A stretch of DNA of 64,000 nt. Origin: Acheta domesticus. Taxonomy: Eukaryota; Arthropoda; Insecta; Orthoptera; Gryllidae. Below are positions 34,540 to 47,119 of this stretch, piece after piece (positions within the stretch are counted from its first letter, which is position 1; every line of letters starts with the position of its first letter). The translations under genes and the position numbers were made by a program. The notes under the pieces were generated by a model that did no database searches, was not told the DNA's origin, and saw only the letters and a program-made list of their open reading frames with translations. The stretch is from positions 195,166,685 to 195,230,684 of the forward strand of contig JAHLJT010000631.1 in the NCBI GenBank assembly GCA_031308135.1, given 5' to 3'.

Positions 34540-34950
34540 ACAAATCGTAAGCCGCGAAGGGCGGAGCGTCGCGGGGCGGTGCAGAGCGCCCCAAGGTGGC
34601 GTGCTGTGCCCGCGCCGCATGAGGTCGCGCGCGTTCCCCAGGCGGCCCTCCAACCGCGTGGCGCGGCGTGGCGTGGCGCGGCGCGGCGCGGGGCGGGGCG
34701 GCGAGGAGGCGTGGCGGGGCGCGGCGTAGCGCGGCCGCACGCACCCCTCGCGTGTAATCTCATCATCTCACTCGTGGCAGCAGCGGCGGCGGCGGGGAGG
34801 GGAGGGGAAGCGAGGGAAGACGGCAGCGAGTGGAGCGGCGGAGGGTAGAGGGGGGGGTGATGGCGAAACAGGCACCCGGGCGAACGGTGCGGCGCGTGGG
34901 GAGCGTGTGGCGAGACGAATTGCGTAGCAAATGGCGCGGAAAGCGGCCAC
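34540..34950. promoter_or_regulatory. CpG island with GCGGC/GTGGC pentamers
   Basis: An abrupt CG-dense patch with runs of GTGGCGCGGC units at 34655-34735 and GGCGGCGG at 34780-34800. Frames on both strands are composition-driven. No exon is supported. Confidence 0.4.
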
Positions 34951-37330
34951 GAAAAGTGGGAGGGGGGGAGTTGAGAAGCAGAAGTACGGTAAATAATGGG
35001 GGAGGCGATGGCTCGTGGAAGGAATGATGTGATAATGAGAGTGAACTTGCAGTGCGAGTTGGACATGTGCGTTTTCTTTTGTTCGTAGTTTGGGTACTAT
35101 CAGGGGGTAATAAAAATATGTATCGACGATAAACGTAGAGGAAAATTACAAACTGTGAGTCAAAATAATATTGTTTCTTCTCATTTTTCATTATGCGAGT
35201 CCACAATTAATCCATTTCTTCGTATTAATATTACATCTCCTTTATATGCAGACTCGCAAGCATTCGTACGTATTTTCTGAAAACGGTTATTATAATTAAC
35301 AATCTAATACATAATGATTTATAATTACGCACTGATATGTTTAATTTTATAATTCCAACATTTCTCGGATAATGCCTTACGCTAGAAGACGAAATTACGA
35401 GTTATTTCGATGGTCCACATTTAATCAGATGCTTTATAAAATAAAACATCACTTATATTAAAACGTTATGAACAATAAAATATTCTTCTTTTTGCGTCAC
35501 ATTGCATGGAATTTGTGACGCTACGAAGTATACATTTTCTGAACTTTGTATTATGAGGTTTGAGGAAGGAGGTGCACTACGTAAGAGGGTTTCTCCTAAG
35601 TTAACACAATAAAATCTCCACACGTAACAGGAAGTTGTGTGTAGCTTTCGATGCTTTTCGACCTCATCTCACCTCTAGCACAACTTTTCGTTACTTTCCC
35701 ACTCCTGAACTCACCGACTTACAAGGAAGTTAAGGGGATGTAACCGAGAATAACTAGTTCATGCAGTGTGTGTTGTAAAATGTGTTTTGAAAAGAAATAT
35801 GATATTTAACATACTAAGTAATTTAATAAATTAATATTATTTTACAGTGTCATTTAAATGCTTAATAAGCACTCTTCGGAATATTCGTTGATTAATTGAG
35901 CGAGAATAATGACAAAGTAAGTTAAAATAAAACAGTCTATAAGAGTGAAATGATTATTGCAAAGATAAAAGCAACAAGCTTTGGCCACGCTTTAGGCATT
36001 ATTTTTTCTTTCTTATGTGAGTTTTATACTACAATGAAGTTTAAAGGTTCAGATATGTTGCAGATAGGTTTTACGAGCATTGAAGGAAGATGTTATCACG
36101 AAACTCGGCAAGCAATTAAACAGATGACGGTTGACTTTTGACTTTTGATTTTTTCACATTTTAGGCGGGTAATTCTGATATTTGCAATTTTCAAAATGAA
36201 TGACAATTCTGAAAAATTAAGAAATTTGCAATAATTTTCTATAATTCAAATCAACATTTTTTCATTTAGCTTTGAAACATTTGATATTTTCAATCAAAGA
36301 GTGATTTTTGTTGTTCTTCGGTAAACATTTTTGGTTGTTGCTAGTTAAACTTCAAAACATGTTTTTATTACATTTCCACATTTAAATTGTTCTGTTGTAT
36401 TCAGATAATTTTGCCAGAGACGATAATTTAACAGTAACACAGGCAATTTGAATGCACCTTACGTTGTAATTCCGAACACTTTTACCGATGAAAATTAGAA
36501 CAAGATTTTTGATGAGATTGAACAATGGTCTTTAGTCCATGAGTACAAAAGTTCTACTTGTTAAACCCCCTCCCAGACAATATCATGGGTACTTTCAACT
36601 CCTAACACAATTGTTATATTCTAAATGTTATATCACAAACACAATGTTGTCACTGCATAAAACATTTCTTTTAGGAGAATTATAGGCCCATCTTAGCGTT
36701 TAAAACTGTATAAAAATTAATAACATATTCAAATTTTTAGTTTTGATTTATTATTTGTAAAATTTACTATATATTTTATTAGTTCTAAAACTTGGTTTTC
36801 ATATTGTTAAATTTTCTTTCATAAAATTTGAATATATAACGTATGTCACTACAACTTCCAATATTTTCGATGTTATGATATTGTATTAATTGCTGTGTTT
36901 GCTCTTGCCAGAATGGCATTTGCATTTGCATTTGCCAGTGCGTTTACTTGTCTAATTTTATGATGTAGATTCAGTTTGAAAAATAAAGTATATAATTCTT
37001 TCTTTTGTTAATGGAATAAAAGATCATACAATTCTCTTCTGGAATTCATCTAATTAGTTTTCTTCCCCGTTTTATGCACATTCAATGTTTGTTACAGATG
37101 CATTAACGGTGGCATCGCCGATTATTCTTACATTTTTTTAAAAAAAGGAATAAAGCAAACTTATGTTTACAAGGACGATGAAAAGCGTACAGTTTGATTC
37201 CGAGTGCCTTACGACAAATGCACAACACGCATAGAATAAGGGAAATGTTAAATGCGGAAATACAAACAGTCATGGGTCGCGGTAAGAGTGACGTTTTGAT
37301 GTGGCTCACTGCATTAGTCGCTGAACAGCC
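34951..37330. other. AT-rich, nothing recognised
   Basis: No supported gene or repeat, apart from a short triple CATTTG at about 36917-36935. Confidence 0.5.
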
Positions 37331-38000
37331 TCAACAGACCTCTTCTTCCCCCTCTACTTTACCACGCTAATACCACCATTACAATATGTTTACTGTCACT
37401 TCACGTCGCGTTCACTTCACGTTCACTTCAAGCCGCCATCACCGCCAGCGTTACTGGGGCTGGTCATATCTGACATTTTGTGTGTCTTCTCCTCTTAGTA
37501 TCATCATGTCTACTAACGTTGCTATTGTTTTCCAACCCCGCCGCTCATACAATTTCTAAGTCAATCATTGTGACCTCTGTTTTTAGTACCAGTAGCACCA
37601 TTCTCAAAACTCTTATCTCCAAACCCAACATCAGAACCAATTACAGCTCCCACAACCGGAGCTAACACTCACCTAACCACATTGGTTTACCCAGTGTCAC
37701 TTTTACCATAATCACCAACTCATCCCTACAGTCACCTGGTGAAATTATCAGCACAACTACCATTACCCCCCAGCCACCAAACCAAAATCACTACCTTCAC
37801 TATCGTCACCAATACCCCCTCTGCCACCTTGTCACTTCATCACTACCCTCATCACCGTATTCATCGCCACCAACGCCATCACTATGGTTCCCCCACTCTC
37901 AATTATCTTTACTTCATGAATAGCATCAGTGACATGACCATCACCACTGCCAATAAACACCACCATTCCCATCACAACCGCTACTCGCGGCATCTTCCAT
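37331..38000 (+). repeat. CCA/CAT-rich low-complexity tract
   Basis: Strand-asymmetric sequence dominated by ACCA, CATCACC and CCACC words. Open frames yield Thr/His/Ser/Pro-rich products typical of such sequence and are not called as genes. Confidence 0.55.
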
Positions 38001-38019
38001 GCTACGATCTCACGCCAGG

Positions 38020-38490
38020 TTATTTATTTATTTATTTATTTATTTATCGTATGGAACTATTTGCAGGGAGACTGCCCTTAGGCAGTTCTTCTGCCCCCCT
38101 AGTTTCCGACCCAGCCTTCCTTCAAAGCTTACCCCCGACGCGGGTCTGGGGACCTTTATCGAACAAGCGTACCTCGCGGGCGGTTCAATCAATGCTCCTG
38201 GAATTTCACTCTCACTTTCTCCGCCAGATGTCGATCTCAGTTAACTATATCCGAGCTGCCTAGTTGGGAGAAAATGAGATCTCGTCAGAGCGGGATGTTT
38301 CGAAGCGATTTAATTTGGCCGGGCATACCGCCGGGGTTCTTTTATATGCCACAAGCGTGACATGGCTCCTGTGGATTTCCCTCCCTTCGAAAATCCACAG
38401 CACCTCGGCCGGAATGGAACCCGCGCTCTGGGGGTAGAGAGGCCAGTAGGCCACCCCTCGCCCACCGAGGAGGCGGTCGTAATGAAAGGC
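38020..38490 (-). mobile_element. tRNA-derived SINE (family B) with (TAAA)n tail
   Basis: Reading the minus strand, a tRNA-like head at 38470-38401 has an A box in GTGGCCTACTGGCC and a B box in GGGTTCCATTCC, the internal RNA polymerase III promoter elements. A unique body follows, containing GCTGTGGATTTTCGAAGGGA and GTGGCATATAAAAGAACCCC, and the copy ends in a TAAA repeat, seen here as TTTA at 38020-38047. Overall length is about 470 bases. The 81- and 63-codon frames crossing it are shadows. Confidence 0.75.
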
Positions 38491-38659
38491 GACCCTCGTC
38501 GCTCGCGGGCATGCAGTCTCGTGCAGAAGCGCCGCGTCACTCCGAGCCGATAGCGCACGGTTAATTGTTTTCATTGAACGCGCGGGGCCGCCCGAGTGGC
38601 CTGCGGCCGCTCGCCCAGCAGCTCGCGGGCGGCGCGCGCCACGCCAGTCCCAACCGCAC

Positions 38660-39178
38660 GGAGGGAGCTCAGGGCTTCTCGTCGGGAACAATAGGGTTCG
38701 AGAATGGGACGGTGGGGGAATTTTTCGGCGCTACATATATCGAGGTTGAATTCAGCTGCTGTCTGGAGGAGATTTCTAACGGTATGCTATGATTTGTGGA
38801 TTTTCGTGGTTGCTCTGATTTAATTCCTTGCGCATACTGGATTCGTAACTAACCAACAACGGGCCGTGCAATCTTGTCTTCCTCTTCCCTGTCCTATCCT
38901 CACCCCTTACACACACTTAATTACATGCAATTCACCACCATACGTTTCAGGAGATCTGTTGGTACCTTAGAGCTTATTTCGGCTCTGAGAGATGCAGGGG
39001 GAACCTGCAGGGGGAACCCCCCGAGCCGACGTGTAAGTTTGCTCTAGATCTCGGGTTCCAGTGGAGCAGGAACAAAACCAACGGCCACGCCTTGGATTAT
39101 ATTGAGCATTATGCCTATGGGCCAAATGACCTGAGTAGTTATGCGCCTGGAAACACTGATCAATCAGTCAATCAAGCG
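38660..39178 (+). mobile_element. SINE family A copy, near full length
   Basis: A weak tRNA-like head (GGGTTCGAGAATGGG as B box near 38690-38706) leads into GAATTCAGCTGCTGTCTGGAGGA, a region equivalent to the SINE body, then CTAACCAACAACGGGCCGTG, a pyrimidine-rich segment, ACCTTAGAGCTTATTTCGGC, CCCCCGAGCCGACGTGTAAG, and a 3' end GCGCCTGGAAACACTGATCA followed by ATCAGTCAATCAA. It lies directly beside a second near-complete copy at 39295. Confidence 0.75.
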
Positions 39179-39294
39179 ACCGTACGGAATGCTTAACCGC
39201 TGGGTACCCGGCGGTCGCACCGCCAAGCGAGAAGCTCGCTCAAATTCTTTGCGGTAGGCTCCCTTCGCAAGCGTTTCTTAACGGGAGAGGTGTC
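39179..39294. other. short spacer between SINE copies
   Basis: CG-richer 115 bases between two SINE A copies. No feature is recognised. Confidence 0.4.
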
Positions 39295-39830
39295 TCAGTG
39301 CATCAACTGAAGTCACTGCAGTACATCTGATCGGGAAGTTTAGGTTCGAGTTCCGACGGCGGCTATTTTCAACACTAGCTTGTTATCTAGGTCGAATTCA
39401 GTCGCTGTCTGGAAGAAAAGTCTCTTGGCCGGCTGCTGTGATCCATATTTTTCCGTGTTTCCGATCAGCACCAGATGAATGTCGGATCAGTACCCTAACA
39501 AACGGGCCACGGACTGCGTGCGATATTTCCTTCCTCTTCCTTGTTCTATTCTCACCCCTATGCATGCACTACACTACCACACATGCCGGGAGACCGGTCG
39601 ATGGCTTAGAGCTTATCCGTCTATGGTAGTGTCCCGCAGGTGGGGAAAAACCTGTTTGGGGAAAACCCCGCTAGTTGACGGTAAGTCGTTCCCACATCTC
39701 GCCATGAAACGGAGGAAAATCACCGCCACCTATCGATAAAAACTCATGCTCTACGCTTACAGGACTAACCTCTCATTAGTTGATGCGCCCGGAATCACTA
39801 ATAATCTATCGATGAATCAAGCGAGCATTT
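39295..39830 (+). mobile_element. SINE family A copy, full-length reference in this window
   Basis: The head at about 39295-39362 carries an A-box-like TGTCTCAGTGCA and a B box AGGTTCGAGTTCC, 50 bases apart as in tRNA genes. The body includes GTCGAATTCAGTCGCTGTC, GATCAGCACCAGATGAATGT, TACCCTAACAAACGGGCCAC, GGCTTAGAGCTTATCCGTC and GGGGAAAACCCCGCTAGTTG. It ends at GATGCGCCCGGAATCAC and a tail of AATCTATCGATGAATCAA. Pol III promoter plus unrelated body and simple tail defines a tRNA-derived SINE. I do not know a published name for it. Confidence 0.8.
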
Positions 39831-42800
39831 CTTGAAGAAAACACGCCGCTCTATTACATGCTTCCATTTCACAAACAATTTTGCTTCAACAAGTGGTGCT
39901 GAAACAGCACATACTTTCTCGCCCGTACTTTGAAACAAAATTACGCGGAATGTACTCAAATTTTCGAAAACTTGTACCTGGCCTTATTTCAAAATCTATC
40001 TTTAAGAAACACATTTCACTAAGGGAAAAATATTTAATATTTTAGTTGTAGGAAGACTGCAAAAGAATTTGAACTTTTGCAATTTTCGAAATATCAGGGA
40101 TTTTAACGGATATGAGACCTTCACCAATCTCCTTCACACTATCCACCAAAGCAATTTATTGAAGTATGATGGAGCCATTTTTGTGAAAATTTTGAAAATG
40201 TGCCAGGGGCTTCATGTAAAGTATCCCTCAAAATTAAAATATCGGTTTTAAATATAAGGGGCCGTGACATCAGTCAGATCGATTGGGCAATAATAATTTT
40301 GGGAGAAAATCAGCTCAAAGGTTTAGTTGTTTGCAAACCAGCGCTAGCGTTGTTTAAAGACGGATAGACGGACATAGGGGTGGATGCACAGACACGTTTT
40401 GCCGTCATTCATTTTTCGCCATCTAGCACCCATAAAACAGGAATTCTGGCTGCATCACGAGTTATTGGATATTGTTCCTACATTTAGTTACTGGATTTAT
40501 CCATTTTATCGTTACTAGGGCGATGTAATACGAGTTTTACTGACAAAAATTCGATTTTTTCTCGCAACATTACATAACTTTCTCTATACTCCGTATCGAG
40601 AAAGTATAAAAATGGAATCGTTCATGCAAATTAAGCGTGAAAATCAAGACTTATGGAAGAACTCGTAGTGGGGCTAATAGCTATGCATACGGTTGCATAC
40701 GGTTACGGGTTCAATCAACGGTCAGTCCGTTTTAAACTTGTTTGGACAGTGCGAGTTCCCGGCATATTCTCTCCTTTATCTGTCTCTCATTCCATCATTT
40801 GTCCATCATTCTCTTCACCAGCTTTATCTCTGCGATTCGAAACCTTCGCTATTGAAGAGCTTCTAAGCCAAATTAAGTAAATAACCTATGGATGTGAAGG
40901 TGTTTTGTGGATGATCCAAACACGTTGAATTCCCAGTGAAATTGTGGTTGACCTTGAAATGATTTGATGTTATGGCATTAAAGACGAAGGAAATTTATGA
41001 ATCTTGTTGAATCGTATTCTTGTTCCCTTTGAAAGCCATCTGGTATTCACTATGTTCGCTATTTACGTGCTTAATCACATTGGAATTTTTCAGGGTTTCT
41101 CTTAAAAGTGGTTGATCTTTACCCTTATAATTGTTGTCTATTTACCCAATAAAATGTTTGTGGCCAGATATTATTTAAGTATTGTTGGGACGAACGTTGA
41201 TCAGATTTGATTGTTGTAAGAAACATTTTTGAAGATTTGGCACTCTGTGTCACCTTTGTGTAAATGTTTCTTACTTTATGAACTGCTTCATTAAGTTATC
41301 ACTAAAGGTAGTGCTATCTGGCTCATCTCTTTAATTTAACATGTGCTTAATTCTATACTGAGAAGGATGAAGTTGTTTCAACCAAAGCATAAAAGGCAAA
41401 AAATCTGAAATTCTCTAGTAATGTCTTGTACTGCTTTAATTTTCTTTGACATCTTTCCCATACTATTTAAAATGATGAGGGGTAGGCCTACTCCACCTTA
41501 TCTTGTGGGTTGTGTTATGTGAATTGTGTAACTTGTCGCCAGTTTTTAAGAAAATAGGGACGGTGCCAATTGAATGAACTTTGGTTTAGCTACAAGCAAT
41601 GGTCTTCGTTAACTCGCTATGGGAGGAAAGTACTGCGAATAGTTATTTCAACAATAACATTTGATTTAAGACTGATAAATAATATTAATAAATTGGACTA
41701 ATATAATTTAAAAATAACAAGAATTAACACTGCAATAATACGTATTGTACTCTGTTTTATAGAAAGGCGTAACAGTTTTGCCGACGACCAGTGTTTTCAA
41801 AAAACTGTATAATATAAATAAAGCTCATTACACTTTCTTTACCATAAATCGTTATTTAAGTGAACAGTTACTATGAAAATTAATGTCACTGTTTTTGGTT
41901 AAAGGACAGACTGTGCACGCAATATGAAATAAACCAAAACTTGCTCCCTCCGAAATGTGAATTACGTCACAATATAAAATATCCTAATGGACGAAACTCC
42001 TCCCTAATTAGTCAATCGATGCGGTTTCACTATGTTAATACGTCAGACATGGAAAATCCGAGCATTATGGCATGTGTATTGGTTTTTGAATTGAATTACA
42101 CGAGTGACTGCGCGATATAGTGGAAATGAATGAGAAAGAATACACAGGAATGTGCATGCCCATTGCTGATTGTACCAATCGTTCTAGTTAAAAGTACGTC
42201 AACAATTTTGCTATAAATGACCAATACTCGGAATTAATGAGAACCGACGTTAATTGGAATGTTTCATTATGTACTTGGTACATAGAACGTGACAGTTCAC
42301 AGAACGAGCGAAGGTGGCCATTGATTTGCTACTGAAAGGTGGAAACAAACAGTCGAGTTTGCGATTACATTGCGTTGAAATATAACAGTTTTTGTGAACA
42401 CTTATTATATATTCTTCTTTACCAGTGTTTACGTTAATAGAGCATCTGTATTATTGCTTTCAAACCTGTTGTTTTCAATTTCGAATTATATACGAAATTC
42501 AATAATTTCCTAAATATTTTTGCAATATTAACTTTCGTTAGGTTTCAGCCTGCTTTTTATGATATCGGACTGTTTTGATGTCTGATAGGGTGACCATTTA
42601 CCGTCTACCGTAATTCCCTTCCCAACCTGATCTCCACTTCTAATTGCAATAGTGCTTGACAGTTTCTGTTAAGTGCTTAACAGTGAAAATGTTGCGTATT
42701 TGTACTTGACAAGTGGAAACAATGGCGCCAGCAAGGAGTTACAAAGAATTTTCTTTTGCAGTAAAAAAGGATTTATTCTAAGAAACTCTGAATTTGTTAC

Positions 42801-43673
42801 TGGTTCGTTAAAAATACGTTAGTTTCTTCGTATTATACGTCTTGACGTTGACTAAATGTCTGCTTTTATACTATTTTTGAAGTTGACCTTATATTGCGGT
42901 TGCTTTTTTCCCTCAAAGTTTTATTTGCAAAAAAACTGTCTCACTAACTTCGTCTACCTAATTAGTTCTAATCCCTTCTCAGGGACGGAATTAGGAAATG
43001 TGTGAAAATTTATGATAATAAATACTAAGTAGCTGAGCTTGTGCAAACATTTCTGACTTTGTAAGTTGTTTTACAAGTGAAAATAGTAGCTCCATACAAT
43101 AGCCCAGTCAGAAGCTATAAGTATATGCCTTACATAATATACATTCAACACTATTTTGAAGTAAAGATTCTGTATTGGAAAGCGTTTATTAACTTGACGC
43201 TGACTTGTCAGGTACTTTGATTAAATTACACAGCATATAAAATAGACTTTCTCATATTAAATAGGTTTTAAGATTCTACATGTTTCTGACCAACCATTCT
43301 ACATAGTGGGCCTAGAATGGTTAAACCTACAACAATGAGTTAAAAAATCAAGAAATGTTCCAAATTTGTAAACTAACGCGTAAAAAGCATAGTTCATGGC
43401 TATAAGACTACAAAAGTTTGTTATGTTATTACGTCTCCTACAGAGATACGGTGAAGATAGGTGCGTTTACAATTTGTACGTAGGCGCTGTATTATTTACC
43501 ACGATCCATTTTCCAAACAGAAAACAATAAAGTAAAATGGATGAAATGCAGCATCAAATGGACGCAAGAGAAGTACACCGATCACAAAATAAATTCTGTG
43601 AATCCCTACAATTTAGACGAAAGAGACACGATCGTCATGCGATCCATTGCAATGCGTTATACTAGTTGTGTAA
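39831..43673. other. AT-rich intronic DNA, nothing recognised
   Basis: No supported exon, RNA gene or repeat. Open frames are short and match nothing I know. Confidence 0.5.
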
Positions 43674-43955
43674 TACAGGATGGGGCGGAACCGACTAAGC
43701 AGTTTTAAGGGCTAACAAGAAAGATATCTGGGTATAGAGAAGAAATTTTTTTTATTTTCGAAGTTGGTGTTAAATACTATGTTATATTCATTACATTTTG
43801 AAAATATCATCCAGAAGATGGCGGTCGTTAGCGGCAATAGACTGTTGCAGGCGATCTCTGAAGTTTTGAACAGCTCTTTGATACATATCATGGAGCACGG
43901 CGTTCACTTGTTCAATAATATCCTTAGCTCTGGTAGGGTGTGAGTGCGACATTTA
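43674..43955 (-). pseudogene. mariner/Tc1-type transposase, C-terminal remnant
   Basis: A minus-strand reading from 43946 to the stop at 43791 gives 51 residues including AKDIIEQVNAVLHDMYQRAV, then QNFRDRLQQSIAANDRHLL. This is the typical tail of insect mariner/Tc1-type transposases, after the last catalytic acid: a helix around the residues following LKDRI..AV, then a final basic helix ending before a gene stop. About 115 bases beyond the stop lies TACAGGATGGGGCGGAA (from 43674), which resembles a transposon end starting at a TA. Catalytic residues are absent and the copy is truncated at about 43955 by an upstream stop. It is too short to appear as a long open frame. Confidence 0.7.
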
Positions 43956-45573
43956 AACTCTATTTACCTCAGATTATTATGTATTATGTATTTTCTGATA
44001 CTGTGGAAGAGTATGGAATGTTTATTTTTGATTTGTGTAAGTTTTAGTAAATAGAAATGTATTTTTGGTTAAAAAATATCATGTCCTATTATATTAGTCG
44101 ATTTTATACTCATTTTAAGCTTCCTCTTTGCTAAAATCTTTGAAATGAAATAAACAATATGGAGACGACATTAGAAGCACATTTTTAATATTCTGTTGAA
44201 TGAGCGTTTTCATATGTAACTACTTTCCTTCGTTTTAGAAAATGACGTTCATGAGTGGATGACAGAGCACTTTGGACAAATCTTCTAGACTATTCATATT
44301 TTTTCCGATTTCTAGTTTACTTTACGGAAAAAATAAGTTACGCGAACGATGTATAAACATCTTATTCTGCTACATTATGAATTCCTTTATGATAAAGGAT
44401 AGTTTTTATTTCTATTTTTGTTGTATTCATGCAGTCATTTGTAGCATTTTAAGTTATAATTTAATAAAGTTTAATACACTACTATGTTATGAATATTCAT
44501 CGATGTTTTTTACTTAAAAATACTATTTTTTTATTTCCAGGTCCTTAAATCGAATATTTGTTAATGAATTCATAATGTTAGTTTAATTAATTTACTAATG
44601 TATCAAAATCGTGGAAAATACCCATAAAATAAATACCTATAATACAAGGGACAATTTACATCCTTTGTTAAATGTATGCGGAACGAAGCACGATGCACCC
44701 AAAATTTGTGCTTAATATAAAGAGGAAATTATGGTAAAGATCTACATTTTAGAAGAACTTTATCCAGCAGATGTCTTGTGGGATTTTTTCCTCGTCAGCG
44801 TTAGTCATTTTAAAGAGATGGATTTCTTGATGAAGTAATGGTAATATGTTTCCTAAGGAAAATTTGCATAATCAAGAGCTCTATTTCATCGACATATATT
44901 TTGGTAATAGACAATTGTATATAAAAATTAGTGTTTAAAGATAATAAGCATTGGATAACAAAAGAAAAGTGTGATTATTTATATTTACTGACGTATAGTA
45001 TTTCAATATATCTGAGGAGTATTATTTAAATAATCTGTGAACCTTTTAACAATTGTGCAATAACTCAATACTGCAATAAAATTGTAACATGGAAACATAA
45101 TAAAACATCTAATATTCACCTCTGATAAAAATAATAATCTTTAATCCAAGATTCATTGAACAAAAATTGTACACGTACAGCGTTAATAATGGATGCTCAT
45201 AAGATTATTAGGCAAAGGGATATTTCAAGTATAAAACTGGAAGCAAATAGGCCTGGATGCTGATGACAACATTGGGAAACGTACGGAAGGGAAATGAGGC
45301 AGGATTAGTACTGAGCTTTTACAAAGAGAATATGGATTGTTTACTCTCGGCTTTGAACACGGTTCTCTGATCCTGAATCCAGTGCTTTACAGTCAACTAA
45401 AGGCTAATGTACGTCGTCCGTCATGTACGAATCAAGCTAACGTTGTGAATGAACGATCCTAATCATTTTCTATTCGTGTAGTAATTTTGGACTTATAATT
45501 ACGTGAATAATATAAAACCATATTTATATACATAGTTCTATGAATGAAGATTCATAAATATACAAAATGTCGA
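43956..45573. other. AT-rich, nothing recognised
   Basis: No supported feature. The 81-codon frame at 44272-44517 is Phe/Ile/Tyr-rich from AT bias. Confidence 0.5.
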
Positions 45574-45790
45574 CCCTGGATAGCCGAGGTCACTAAGGCT
45601 GGGAGAGTCGTGGCTGCCTTGAATTGAAGGGTCACGAGTTCGAATCCCGCGCCAGGTATGGGTATTTGTGTGTGTTCATGTAATCCTTACGTGTTTCCTT
45701 ACAGTTACGCCATTGTGTTTGCTATAGGACCAAGCAGTTAAAAAGTGACCTTAAGTAAAAAAGGGTGAAATGGGAAATTACAAAATGTTA
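45574..45790 (+). mobile_element. tRNA-derived SINE or tRNA pseudogene (family C)
   Basis: CCTGG at 45575 pairs with CCAGG at 45653-45657 as an acceptor-like stem. A perfect 4-bp D stem AGCC/GGCT lies in GATAGCCGAGGTCACTAAGGC, which doubles as an A box, and CGAGTTCGAATCCCGC is a B box. The region between is too long and poorly paired for a functional anticodon arm, and the T stem has mismatches, so this is a tRNA-derived head rather than a working tRNA gene. About 130 bases of unrelated sequence follow. The 3' end is approximate. Confidence 0.7.
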
Positions 45791-47105
45791 TGCAAATTGA
45801 TTTAAACTAAAAATTAATAACTGATAATTGTAAAACTGGGAAATGCCAGCATTAAAGAGGTTACGTGGTAAAGGTTTTTAGAGATTTACCTGTAAATGAT
45901 GAAATGCCGAAGAGCTGAACTGTATTGTGCACTTTGAAGGTCAGAGGTTTTTAATTATTTCTATTTTAAAATACACAAAATTCTCTAAGAACAACATTCA
46001 TCCATGGAATCACTTCGATACAGAGACGGATAATTTATCGTCAGTGAAAACTCAGTAATTACCGGAAAGATCTGCGATATTAAAAATATCAGTGTTAGGT
46101 AGTTAAAAATAATTATTGAACAATTTCTACTAACGGTTACTAATTCGTCATATTAATTTTATGAGGAGAATTCATAAGAATATGAATTAATTTTTAATGG
46201 GATTTCACTTATTATAACAATTACAAAGAAACATTACCGAAGCGTCAACGTACCATTCCTTTGATTGGTTCGATCACATTTTTTGCTTTTAGTTTACTGG
46301 CTGGCTTTACAACAGAATAAAAGCAACAACTTATATTAATACGCACTTCGGGAAACTATATTCTACTTAGAAATGCCTACCTGTTAAAATTATTAATGAA
46401 ATTTTTCCTTGTCGGTGCAACAGGAGAGTACAATCTTTAAAGCAATGTGTCTCAAATTCTTCCATCGTGAAAATGAACGGAAGATAAATGGTTGAATGCC
46501 AAATAAACAGAAAGACTGTCTCTGTCAAAACACAGCTGTGTGCCAATGCTGAAGAATAACATCACTGATAATGCCATGAAATCTGTGTACATAGGATGCA
46601 AATCACATGCATTATAAATGAATTATGGTATTAGCGGTATACTAATTTCTTAGAAGTGAAATGATTTTAATGATAACCACTGAATGTTAATAAAACCTCT
46701 ATACTATTCTTGTGGCATTGTATGAGATTATTTTAACGAAACCTCCCGATGTATTGAGAACGTATCGTCAACTACAAGACGATTTCCTGTGTCATCTTTA
46801 CGCATGTGATCTAAAATTCCGCTACACGTATCACAAACAAGCGATCTGACAGTGCAACGAAACAGCAGAAATACGGACCAATCAGCAGACGAGGAAATTG
46901 AGCAACGTGCAGTCGACGCGCTGACGGGCAAACCGATGGACCGGTTAGCAAAGGGATGAAAGACACGAGGGAGACCACTAGGGTGAAACCCCGTGGGTCA
47001 GCGTGTTGATACAAGTGCAGTCATGCGTGTGCCCCGACAAATTCCCTTTCTGTATGAACTCATTTGGCACAAGCAGAGCGATCAAATTCGAGGCGCTTTA
47101 GGGGG

Positions 47106-47119
47106 GACGCGATCGCGTC
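47106..47119. other. 14-bp CG-rich palindrome
   Basis: GACGCGATCGCGTC within a CG-rich patch. Perfect twofold symmetry, no known role. Confidence 0.4.

Noticed and set aside
37739..38263. 174-codon Thr/His-rich frame
   Set aside because: Composition-driven in CCA/CAT-rich DNA; its end runs into a SINE.
45574..45657. Functional tRNA gene
   Set aside because: A and B boxes and part of the stems are present, but the T stem has mismatches and no proper anticodon arm folds; a SINE head or pseudogene fits better.
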